A stretch of DNA of 16,694 nt from an uncultured Calothrix sp. (GTDB lineage: Bacteria > Cyanobacteriota > Cyanobacteriia > Cyanobacteriales > Nostocaceae). Location: assembly GCA_937884685.1 (NCBI GenBank), contig CAKZYM010001148.1:1-16694 (forward strand), written 5' to 3'. The notes under the pieces are model-generated. The model did not search any database. It saw only the letters and a program-made list of their open reading frames with translations, and was not told the origin of the DNA. Positions within the stretch are counted from its first letter, which is position 1. Every line of letters starts with the position of its first letter. Position numbers and translations under genes: made by a program. This document shows, piece after piece, positions 7,438 through 14,045 of the stretch.

Positions 7438-8817
7438 ATGACATCTACTTACAATCTGCCACCAGCGGTTGAAATGCCTAAATTTCTCAGACGGATGAAG
7501 TTTGTTTTTCAACCTTTTGAATATCTCGAACAAAACGCTCAAACTTATGGTGATAGCTTTAGTATTCCGCAAAAGGATGGTAGTGGTGTGGTTTACTTTG
7601 GTCAACCCAAAGCTTTGGAACAGATTTTTACGGCTGATACTAATTCTTTAGAAACTGGTAAAGGAAGTCGGATTCTCAAGTTTTTGGTTGGGGATAATTC
7701 TGTGTTGTTATTACATGGAAGTCGTCATCAGCGTCAGCGTAAATTATTGGCTCCCCCTTTTCATGGGGATAGGATGCGAGCTTATGGTGTGACTATGGGT
7801 GAAATCGCGCAGCAGGTGAGCAATGAATGGAAGACGGGAGAAGCTTTCAATATCCGCGAATCGATGCAGGAAATCACTTTGAGCGTAATTTTAAGAGCGG
7901 TTTTTGGTTTAGATGAAGGAGACCGTTTGGAAAAAATTCGTCTTAAAATTTCTTCGCTATTGGAATTTTTGGGTTCCCCTTTGTTGTCTGCTGGGATGTT
8001 TTTCCCCATTTTACAAAAGGATTGGAGTAGATGGAGTCCTTGGGGTAGAGTTTTGTACTTACGCAAGCAGATTGATGATTTAATTTACGATTTAATTGAC
8101 GAACGTCGTGCTGAATCCAAGCAAAATCGCAAGGATATTTTAAGTTTGATGATGTCTGCACGCTATGAAGATGGTGAAGCAATGTCAAACGAAGAATTAC
8201 GCGATGAATTAATGACGTTGCTATTTGCAGGACATGAAACTACTGCTTCTGCTTTGACTTGGGCTTTTTATTGGGTTGATTATTTACCAGAAGTACGCAA
8301 AAAATTACTCCAGGAATTAAACGATTTAGGAGAAAACCCGGAACCCAATGCAGTCGCTAAGCTGCCTTACTTGACAGCATTTTGTCAAGAAACTTTGCGT
8401 ATTTATCCTATTGTTCCAAGTGCGACTCCTAGAATTGCATCATCTGAAATTGAGATTGGTGGTTATAAATTACCGGAAGGAACTTGGATAATTCCCAGTA
8501 TTTATTTAGCGCATTACCGCGAAGAAATTTACCCAGAACCGAAGCAATTTAAACCAGAAAGATTTTTAGAAAGACAATTTAGTCCCTATGAATTTTTCCC
8601 TTTTGGTGGTGGAAGTCGTCGTTGTATCGGACTGGCTTTTGCAATGTATGAGATGAAGCTGGTTTTAGCGACAATTTTATCGCAATATGAAGTCTCAAGA
8701 ACAGATAAACGTGCATTAACACCAGTGCGTCGCGGTTTAACTTTAGCGACACCAGGAGGGATGAAAATGATTGCTAAACCGATTAAAACAATTGCTAATA
8801 CTCCCGTAGCTGTGTAA
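7438..8817 (+). CDS. Cytochrome P450, CYP110-like
   Basis: Soluble haem-thiolate monooxygenase of 459 residues, the usual P450 length. The oxygen-activation motif AGHETT is at residues 264-269 of the I-helix, the K-helix ExxR at E318-R321, a PERF-type motif at FKPERF (371-376), and the haem-binding loop FGGGSRRCIG at 389-398 with Cys396 as the predicted axial ligand. The loop and overall sequence resemble the cyanobacterial CYP110 family, members of which oxidise fatty acids, alkanes or terpenes; the substrate here cannot be read from sequence. No membrane anchor is seen. No ferredoxin, reductase or terpene synthase lies in the window, so electrons presumably come from general cellular ferredoxin (inference). 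The ATG at 7438 has only a weak Shine-Dalgarno-like GAAG upstream but gives the standard N-terminus. Confidence 0.93.
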   Translation: MTSTYNLPPAVEMPKFLRRMKFVFQPFEYLEQNAQTYGDSFSIPQKDGSGVVYFGQPKALEQIFTADTNSLETGKGSRILKFLVGDNSVLLLHGSRHQRQRKLLAPPFHGDRMRAYGVTMGEIAQQVSNEWKTGEAFNIRESMQEITLSVILRAVFGLDEGDRLEKIRLKISSLLEFLGSPLLSAGMFFPILQKDWSRWSPWGRVLYLRKQIDDLIYDLIDERRAESKQNRKDILSLMMSARYEDGEAMSNEELRDELMTLLFAGHETTASALTWAFYWVDYLPEVRKKLLQELNDLGENPEPNAVAKLPYLTAFCQETLRIYPIVPSATPRIASSEIEIGGYKLPEGTWIIPSIYLAHYREEIYPEPKQFKPERFLERQFSPYEFFPFGGGSRRCIGLAFAMYEMKLVLATILSQYEVSRTDKRALTPVRRGLTLATPGGMKMIAKPIKTIANTPVAV

Positions 8818-8826
8818 TTATATTTT

Positions 8827-9047
8827 TTTGTAGGGTGCTGTCACGGTTTAAATAATTTTGGGGAGACATCAATAATTAAATATTACCGTGACGCACCAAT
8901 TAATTTATTATTTACATTTTTAAAATTAATGAATAATATAACTTATAAGTAGATGGTGGAATCAATATTAAGATGGTGCGTGACGGTAATTTCTATTTTA
9001 TCGTTATTAAAAGCTAATTTTTCGTAACCGTCACAGCACCCTACAAA
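8827..9047. repeat. Nested inverted-repeat element: two opposed bulged hairpins (MITE/REP-like)
   Basis: The outer arms (8827-8848 and 9026-9047) are reverse complements at 21 of 22 positions, starting from TTTGTAGGGTGCTGTCACGG. The inner arms (8882-8897 and 8975-8990) match at 15 of 16. Each half also folds alone: GTCACGGT (8840-8847) with ACCGTGAC (8885-8892), and GTGACGGT (8980-8987) with ACCGTCAC (9027-9034). Both stems extend through GGTGC/GCACC after a single bulged base. GTAGGGTGC-type ends are widespread in cyanobacterial intergenic repeats. The element lies between the convergent P450 and solute-binding genes, starting 10 bp after the P450 stop, and could end both transcripts. No transposase is encoded. 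Confidence 0.85.
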
Positions 9048-9057
9048 TTACAATAAT

Positions 9058-9092
9058 CCAAAATCCAAAATCCAAAATCTAAAATCTAAAAT
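9058..9092. repeat. Heptad STRR array (CCAAAAT x3, CTAAAAT x2)
   Basis: Five exact 7-bp units run up to the stop codon of the minus-strand solute-binding gene, the last base of the array being the first of that stop triplet (TTA at 9092-9094 on the plus strand). This is a different heptad family from the CTAACTC and GGTAATT arrays in the same window. Confidence 0.85.
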
Positions 9093-10210
9093 TAATTAAC
9101 TCGCTGCCACAATCTTTGAATTTCTCCAGTTGATTTTCGATTTGGTGCTGTTAATGTTTTTGCTGATGGGTTAATTTGCGAACCGGGAATATTTTGACTC
9201 CAAGGACTGTTACTCACAGATTTTAAATCAACATTATTATTTGTCGGTCGAAAACCGTATTGTACAAATATTTTTTGTTGTTCTGGTTGAGTTAAGAAAT
9301 TAACAAATTTTTTGGCTGCGTTTGCGGTTCCGCTATCAACATTTTGGCGAACAATTGCAGCAGTTGCAACTGTTTCTACTGTCGGATTTAAATAATAAAT
9401 TTGATAAGGTTTACCTTGATTTTTACCAGATTGCTGCCAGCGAGAAAGAGCTATACTTTCATATACTGTGGCAATATCAGCATCATTAGGACCGCGAGTG
9501 ATAAACTCTTGCAGAAGAATATCTGTTGAACGCGGTGGTTGATAAATTGATTTTTTGACTGTGCTAAATAAAGATGCTATTTCAGGATTATTATAATTAA
9601 TATTATTGGTATTATCAGTATTTGACTTCGACATTGCCCACAAACTTAAAGTTGCTTGAGCGCTATTGGAACGAGTCGGATTTGTAATTACAAAATCGAA
9701 ACTTCCCCAATTTTTTTGTCCTCCCACAGCTTCCCAACTGTTGGATTGCATTGCTTGTTCTACTCGCTGCCAAGAAAAGTTATTGTTGGGGAAAATAACG
9801 TTACCTCTTTCCGGCCAAGCAATAGCTACAAGTAAAGTTTTAGCTATTGGCTGAGGTTCGTTGTAAAAAGCTTCACCTTTATTTTGTGCTTGATAGCGCT
9901 GGCTTAATTCATCAAGCAGTTCCCCGGAAGCTGGCATTAAAATTGTCGGATTAAAATCGTTTTTTTGGTCGATAAATTTATTAACTATATCTTGAGAACC
10001 TTGAAACTTTAGCTCTATTTTAATATTGGGATTTTCTTGTTCAAATTTTGCTTCTAATTGTTCGAGCGGTACTTTTAATTCTGTACCGCTAACAATAACA
10101 ACTGTTTGCTGTAAACCTGGAATGGGAGCATAAGCTAAACCTAATGCTCCGAGAATTATTCCAGCAGAAGTTAAAGCGCGATTTTGAAGTTTGGAATTAG
10201 TCTTTTTCAT
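9092..10210 (-). CDS. Periplasmic solute-binding protein, SBP_bac_11-like, without transporter partners
   Basis: 372 residues from the ATG at 10210. An upstream in-frame TTG (10279) and ATG (10240) exist, but the 10210 start gives a conventional N-terminus: basic MKKTNSK followed by a hydrophobic stretch (ALTSAGIILGALGLAYA), a signal peptide or membrane anchor with no lipobox cysteine. The mature part has the type-2 periplasmic-binding layout: VVIVSGTELKVPLEQLEAKF near the N-terminus, NPTRSNS at 177-183, ATVYES, and a C-terminal helix EQQKIFVQYGFRP. The same NPTRSNS and VYES motifs occur in the binding half of the upstream VWA lipoprotein (11159-12868), so the two are homologous. It is the last gene of the three-gene minus-strand cluster, 113 bp after the coiled-coil gene. 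Ligand unknown; related proteins bind oxyanions or sugars. Confidence 0.8.
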   Translation of the reverse strand: MKKTNSKLQNRALTSAGIILGALGLAYAPIPGLQQTVVIVSGTELKVPLEQLEAKFEQENPNIKIELKFQGSQDIVNKFIDQKNDFNPTILMPASGELLDELSQRYQAQNKGEAFYNEPQPIAKTLLVAIAWPERGNVIFPNNNFSWQRVEQAMQSNSWEAVGGQKNWGSFDFVITNPTRSNSAQATLSLWAMSKSNTDNTNNINYNNPEIASLFSTVKKSIYQPPRSTDILLQEFITRGPNDADIATVYESIALSRWQQSGKNQGKPYQIYYLNPTVETVATAAIVRQNVDSGTANAAKKFVNFLTQPEQQKIFVQYGFRPTNNNVDLKSVSNSPWSQNIPGSQINPSAKTLTAPNRKSTGEIQRLWQRVN

Positions 10211-10323
10211 GTTTATTAAAATGATAAAATCAAAGTTCATCACCCGAGACGGGTTTTGTTTGTTTAGGAGCGGTTTCAACTGCCGAGTAGTTAAATATCA
10301 AGTTAAATGTCAATAAATACCAA

Positions 10324-11052
10324 TCACTTCTTAACTAGAAAAGCAAAGTTCTCTTGTAAACTAGTTAGTTCATCTGTAGAAGCTTGTAATTCATTAATTT
10401 GCTGAATATCTGTTAAATCAGCAGTACGTAACTTATTTTGAATTTGTTGTAATACTCCAGCAGAATCTTGAATTAAAGTATAGAGACTGGTCATTTGAGC
10501 GGTGCGAGCGTTTTGTCCTTCTTTTGCTAACTCAATATTGCGCTGTAAACTATTGGTAAGCTGGTCTAGATGTTGACGTGCAATACCGGAAGATGAAGAA
10601 CGTTTAATTTCTACTTCTTGTAATTGCTGTTGTAAATCGTTAACTGATAATAAAGAATTAGCACCGTGAATTCTTCTACCCAATTCGTCAATTTTTATTG
10701 GTAATTCAATCGCTCTTTGACAAGCTCCTTGCACTGCTACCAATAAATCCATTTCAAATGAACCACGACTTAATAATTGATTAGCTTCTTGACGTAGTGA
10801 TTCTGCTTTTGCTGCTAATTTTTTAGCCGATGTTTGTAATGTTTGTAATTCGTTTTCTATCTGCTGCTGAGCAATTTTTTGAGCATCAGGTTCTCTCGAT
10901 TTCATTACAGCAGCACCACCTGTAGCTATTACTGCGGCTGCTGGTAAAGCAACAAAATTAGGTAATCCGATAAACCGGACACCTGCGACGAGAACAACAC
11001 CACCGGCTAAAACGGCTATTGGGTAATAAAGAGGATTTGCTAGTTTCATCAT
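10324..11052 (-). CDS. Membrane-anchored coiled-coil protein of unknown function
   Basis: 242 residues from the first ATG of the MMKLANP start. The frame is open to 11097, but those extra 15 residues come from a homopurine tract (MSPCPFLPLPPL) and are unlikely to be real. Two hydrophobic segments (about 9-29 and 31-50, separated by GLPN) form a membrane hairpin or a two-pass anchor. From about residue 55 the protein is Gln/Glu/Leu-rich helix with heptad-like spacing, predicted coiled coil, containing a more conserved-looking core (FEMDLLVAVQGACQRAIELP). I do not recognise the family. Lying between two homologous solute-binding genes on one strand (gaps of 106 and 113 bp), it may couple periplasmic binding to the membrane. 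That is inference from position only. Confidence 0.7.
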   Translation of the reverse strand: MMKLANPLYYPIAVLAGGVVLVAGVRFIGLPNFVALPAAAVIATGGAAVMKSREPDAQKIAQQQIENELQTLQTSAKKLAAKAESLRQEANQLLSRGSFEMDLLVAVQGACQRAIELPIKIDELGRRIHGANSLLSVNDLQQQLQEVEIKRSSSSGIARQHLDQLTNSLQRNIELAKEGQNARTAQMTSLYTLIQDSAGVLQQIQNKLRTADLTDIQQINELQASTDELTSLQENFAFLVKK

Positions 11053-11062
11053 ATTTGAATTT

Positions 11063-11094
11063 AGAGGGGGGAGGGGGAGAAAGGGACAAGGAGA
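11063..11094. repeat. Homopurine/homopyrimidine tract
   Basis: A 32-bp plus-strand purine run broken by a single C (11086), with two G-blocks. It lies immediately upstream of the coiled-coil gene start, so on the coding strand it is a C/T-rich leader. Similar CCCTTTCTCC-type low-complexity tracts are scattered in cyanobacterial intergenic DNA. It explains the spurious N-terminal extension of that ORF. Confidence 0.6.
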
Positions 11095-11114
11095 CATAAG
11101 TAATTATTAAACTC

Positions 11115-11142
11115 TTAACTCCTAACTCCTAACTCCTAACTG
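11115..11142. repeat. Heptad STRR array (TTAACTC, CTAACTC x2, CTAACTG)
   Basis: Four 7-bp units of the same family as 67-108, lying inside the proposed operon between the VWA lipoprotein stop (11159) and the coiled-coil gene. They may alter transcript processing or read-through between the two genes, but nothing in the sequence shows it. Confidence 0.8.
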
Positions 11143-11158
11143 TTCACTGATAACTGAC

Positions 11159-12868
11159 TTAAAATTCCACTTGTAAATCTGCCATTAATGTAGAGATTGT
11201 TTCGGGGTCTCCTTTGCGGTAATAACCTCCGTTTAGTTCGGCTATTTGTTTGAGTACTTTGGGGTTGAATTCTCCTTCATTTCCATAACCTACTGTGAAA
11301 AAGGCTATACGTTTATCGCTGCTGAAGTTACTTTTTTCCAATTCTTTTTCCAGTTGCTTCAGATTAATTTTAGAACCGGAGTCATCACCATCTGTGAGTA
11401 TAACTACAGCGTTTATTGCGTCTTTGCGAAGGTTTTTCTCCAACCAGTTACGTGCTTGTAGCGCAGAATCATATAGTCTAGTTCCACCATCAGCCCGTAA
11501 GTTTCCGATAAATTGCATCCCGTTTGCTTGTCCCTCGGGACTACCGTTAACTTTTACTGGAGTGCGTATTTCTGAGTCAAAGTCGATTATCGCTATTTGC
11601 TCTTTTGGCCCTAAGCTTTGAATATAATTTCGTAAGGTGTTTTGAACTGCTGGTAATTTATTTCCGGACATGGAACCGGAAGAATCTACAACTACAACCA
11701 CTTGTGAAGGTTTTTTCGCAAATTCTTGCCAGGATTTGAGCATTGCTGAGACTACTTGGGGTTGTGGAGGACGCAGGGAATCATATTTTACGTCTGGTTT
11801 AACTCCAAATTGGGGAGTAAATTTTGCACCTAGTTCTACTCCCGGTACACCCGGTCTTAATCCTAGTTCTGTAGCAATTTTTTGAACTTGAGGGGTTCTC
11901 AAATATTCAATTACTTTTTGTGCAGCGGCTTTTTCGTTTGCATTTACCCAAGTTCCACTAGGTAAAATTGCTCGCATGTTTGATGTAAATGTGGCTTTGG
12001 GATAAATCGCTTCATAACGAGTTTGACCCGATTGTAGGTTGGAGTTGGCTTGAATGACTGACGATTCATATACTGAACCAATGGAGGCCCAAAATGAACC
12101 GTTTTTTACCATGTCGGTTGCCAATGTGTTCGTGGAAACTCCGTAACGAGTAACTTTACTTTGAATTTTTTGAATTTGATTTTGATATTTTTGTACGTCT
12201 CCTGCTGTTAATTGCTCTGGTCTTTTCCCGGAGACGCTAGCAAATTGCGCTACTAAGGTTTGTAAACCCGAATTTGAACGAGTAGGAGCGGTATGAACAA
12301 AATTAATCGGTAATTGAGGACTGTTTGAATCGATTTCTTTGTGATTTTTTGCTGTTACTAACGTTTTATACAAATCTTCCTGGTTGCGTAATCCAGCAGC
12401 AATGTCAGCAGGACTCATAAACACCATTGGACTATTTGCAATTAACGGTGCATCGGTAATTTCAGGGATATAATTTTGTCCGGGGAAGATTTGATTAAAT
12501 TGATAGAGTAGCTGAGAATGGTAGATTTCTCCATCTACGGAAACTAATGTAGGAAATTTCGCATCATCTGGTTGAAGAGTTCCTGCTTTGAGTTGCTCGG
12601 ATAAAGAAGTCATTTCTTTGACTACATCTCCACTACCTTTAGCTTCGCAATTGAGATAGAAAGCTTTACCGTTCTCAAGTTTGGGTTTTGTAGCATTAAA
12701 TTGTTCAGCAGCTTGGTTGCAAAATTCTTTTAAAGCGCTTCCTACCAAGAATTTGACTTCAAATCCTTCTTGGGAATTACCATTATCACAAGCGCTAAGG
12801 AATAAAGCAGCTAAAACCGAGATACAAACAGCAATTTTCTGACAATTTTTCAATTTAGGATTCTTCAT
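11159..12868 (-). CDS. Lipoprotein with solute-binding domain fused to VWA domain
   Basis: 569 residues. The N-terminus is a lipoprotein signal peptide with lipobox LSAC, predicted lipidated Cys27. A type-2 periplasmic-binding domain follows (~36-350; motifs PTRSNSGLQTL at 195-205, SVYES at 265-269, C-terminal LRTPQVQKIATELGLRPG). A von Willebrand factor A domain (~385-569) has a complete MIDAS: DSSGS at 395-399, Thr463 in GGTRLYD, and TDGDD at 492-496. The VWA domain should therefore bind a divalent metal and a protein partner. The protein would sit in the periplasm, anchored to a membrane. It is first in the minus-strand cluster with the coiled-coil and second binding protein; no ABC permease or ATPase is present. 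SBP-VWA fusions are known in cyanobacteria but their role is not established. The start ATG has no Shine-Dalgarno; it is chosen because it gives an intact signal peptide. Confidence 0.88.
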   Translation of the reverse strand: MKNPKLKNCQKIAVCISVLAALFLSACDNGNSQEGFEVKFLVGSALKEFCNQAAEQFNATKPKLENGKAFYLNCEAKGSGDVVKEMTSLSEQLKAGTLQPDDAKFPTLVSVDGEIYHSQLLYQFNQIFPGQNYIPEITDAPLIANSPMVFMSPADIAAGLRNQEDLYKTLVTAKNHKEIDSNSPQLPINFVHTAPTRSNSGLQTLVAQFASVSGKRPEQLTAGDVQKYQNQIQKIQSKVTRYGVSTNTLATDMVKNGSFWASIGSVYESSVIQANSNLQSGQTRYEAIYPKATFTSNMRAILPSGTWVNANEKAAAQKVIEYLRTPQVQKIATELGLRPGVPGVELGAKFTPQFGVKPDVKYDSLRPPQPQVVSAMLKSWQEFAKKPSQVVVVVDSSGSMSGNKLPAVQNTLRNYIQSLGPKEQIAIIDFDSEIRTPVKVNGSPEGQANGMQFIGNLRADGGTRLYDSALQARNWLEKNLRKDAINAVVILTDGDDSGSKINLKQLEKELEKSNFSSDKRIAFFTVGYGNEGEFNPKVLKQIAELNGGYYRKGDPETISTLMADLQVEF

Positions 12869-13456
12869 AAAAATAAAAATAGTAGTAATGGTAGTGAATA
12901 TACTTAACGGTCAATCTTTCAATCGGTCATTTATTAATAGAATTCCCTCGATTCGCTAAAAATTAACAAATGAGGAAAAATACGTAATACGAGTCTTTCA
13001 AGCTGTTGTTGGAATTAATTCATGGTTTTAAAGCAGAAGGATATGATAAAAACAAATTTTTAAGCAGTCCCTATACTAATTAATCAGTCTGTCACTGCAA
13101 ATTTATGAAAAAAGTTTGTTTACTGAAAGGCTAATTTTTAGCTATTTAAGAGATTTACCCTTTTTTTAAACAAGATTTAATTTTTGTATCAAAAGCGTTT
13201 GGTTTGAAAGCGCGGAAAATTCAGATTCATAATCATTCTTTGACGAAAGCTATTGCAATCAATTGATTGTGAGATGATACTAAAAATTAAATTTAATGGA
13301 TTAAGAATAAGTAGTTTCTATATTTTTTGCGAATAAAAGTTAAAAAAAATACCATATTTTTCGTAAAAACACTTTGAATATGCTGATGAATAAATATGAG
13401 GATGATTTTTCCAAATAAATCCTCTTAGCCTATATAGTTTATAACTAATAAAAAAA
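12869..13456. other. Divergent intergenic region between the VWA lipoprotein and the GRDP-like gene
   Basis: 588 bp, AT-rich, with no gene recognised. It must hold promoters for the three-gene minus-strand cluster and for the plus-strand gene at 13457. Near the lipoprotein start, the minus strand reads GATTGAAAGATTGACC (12910-12925), a short direct repeat containing a TTGACC -35-like hexamer, but no good -10 follows at standard distance. A 14-bp palindrome lies at 13256-13269. Confidence 0.5.
13256..13269. promoter_or_regulatory. 14-bp perfect palindrome CAATCAATTGATTG
   Basis: A perfect inverted repeat about 190 bp upstream of the GRDP-like gene and about 390 bp upstream of the VWA lipoprotein. 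It could be an operator for a dimeric regulator. A chance palindrome in AT-rich DNA is also possible, and no second copy was noticed in the window. Confidence 0.2.
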
Positions 13457-13942
13457 ATGAAGATTGTCACATTCTGGGATAAGTTAAATCACCTAAATCT
13501 ACAGACGGTTGCATATAAACTTATGTCCTCTAAAGGATGGACAACCGAAAGAACGCAATTAGCAATTAGTCGTTACAAATTGTTCTTATGTCTGAAATCT
13601 TTTTACCCTGCTGCAATGCTAGTTCCAACTCAAGAAATAGATGCAGTTTGGCATGCTCATATTGAGGTTAACTTACTCAAATATATTCAAGATTGTGATT
13701 TCTTGTTTGGTTATTTGTTAAATCATTGCTCCGCTATTGAGCTACAACAAAATCAAGAAACATATCTAATATACGAACAGGCTTTTGGGACAACAAAAGT
13801 TTTGTTTGAAGAATTTTTCGGATTAAGTATTTCGGAAAATACATCACTACGTGCTGCTTGTGCTGATATTCCTATCGATAATAATCCCGCAGCATGTGCT
13901 GATTTACCAATTAACAATAATATTTTATTGGGTAAAAGGTAA
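13457..13942 (+). CDS. Small GRDP/DUF1399-like protein with duplicated Cys-containing tail
   Basis: 161 residues. Residues 56-90 read VPTQEIDAVWHAHIEVNLL, then YIQDCDFLFGYLLNH. This matches the hallmark of glycine-rich-domain (DUF1399) proteins: an acidic-hydrophobic-D-x-x-W-H-x-H block (E60 to H68), Tyr76, D79-C80, G85, then N89-H90. An ETYLIYEQAFG segment (101-111) fits the end of that domain. Its biochemical role is unknown; the conserved His/Cys could bind metal (inference). The tail carries two 11-residue near-copies, AACADIPIDNN (133-143) and AACADLPINNN (145-155). No signal peptide or membrane segment. The start ATG follows a run of A with no Shine-Dalgarno. The stop codon lies inside the first unit of a heptad array. 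Single gene, convergent with the STAND ATPase. Confidence 0.75.
   Translation: MKIVTFWDKLNHLNLQTVAYKLMSSKGWTTERTQLAISRYKLFLCLKSFYPAAMLVPTQEIDAVWHAHIEVNLLKYIQDCDFLFGYLLNHCSAIELQQNQETYLIYEQAFGTTKVLFEEFFGLSISENTSLRAACADIPIDNNPAACADLPINNNILLGKR
13853..13921 (+). repeat. 36-bp-period tandem repeat encoding the AACAD(I/L)PI tail
   Basis: Two copies of an 11-residue motif spaced 12 codons apart. Within the aligned codons most nucleotide differences are synonymous (GCT/GCA twice, CCT/CCA, ATC/ATT), and the protein changes are conservative (I/L, D/N). This pattern fits selection on the peptide rather than a recent DNA slippage event. Confidence 0.75.
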
Positions 13943-13986
13943 TTGGTAATGGGTAATGGGTAATTGGTAATTGGTAATTGGTATGA
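13938..13986. repeat. Heptad STRR array (GGTAATT/GGTAATG), seven units
   Basis: GGTAATT, GGTAATG twice, GGTAATT three times and a decayed GGTATGA, all in 7-bp phase. The array starts two bases before the stop codon of the GRDP-like gene, so the first unit supplies that TAA. It opposes the array at 14003-14037. Confidence 0.9.
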
Positions 13987-14002
13987 GATTATTAATATAA
14001 TG

Positions 14003-14037
14003 CCCAATTCTCAATTTCCAATTCCCAATCCCCATAA
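14003..14037. repeat. Heptad STRR array (CCCAATT family), five units
   Basis: CCCAATT, CTCAATT, TCCAATT, CCCAATC and CCCATAA in 7-bp phase. Its units are roughly the reverse complement of the AATTGG-phase of the array at 13938-13986, so transcripts from either side could pair the two arrays. It lies 8 bp from the stop of the STAND ATPase gene. Confidence 0.8.
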
Positions 14038-14045
14038 TTCTAATT

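Noticed and set aside
7381..7605. Minus-strand ORF across the P450 start
   Set aside because: It overlaps the start of the well-supported P450 gene and its upstream region on the opposite strand, and shows no recognisable protein features.
10211..10279. Upstream TTG/ATG starts for the second solute-binding protein
   Set aside because: They add a polar-then-hydrophobic stretch ahead of a complete signal-type N-terminus beginning at MKKTNSK; not excluded, but less likely.
11053..11097. N-terminal extension MSPCPFLPLPPLNSN of the coiled-coil protein
   Set aside because: It is encoded by a homopurine tract, is low-complexity, and precedes a natural MMKLANP start just before the first membrane segment.
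13753..14007. Minus-strand ORF of 84 codons
   Set aside because: Its first part is translated heptad repeat (YQLPITNYPLPITNY) and the rest is antisense to the GRDP-like gene.
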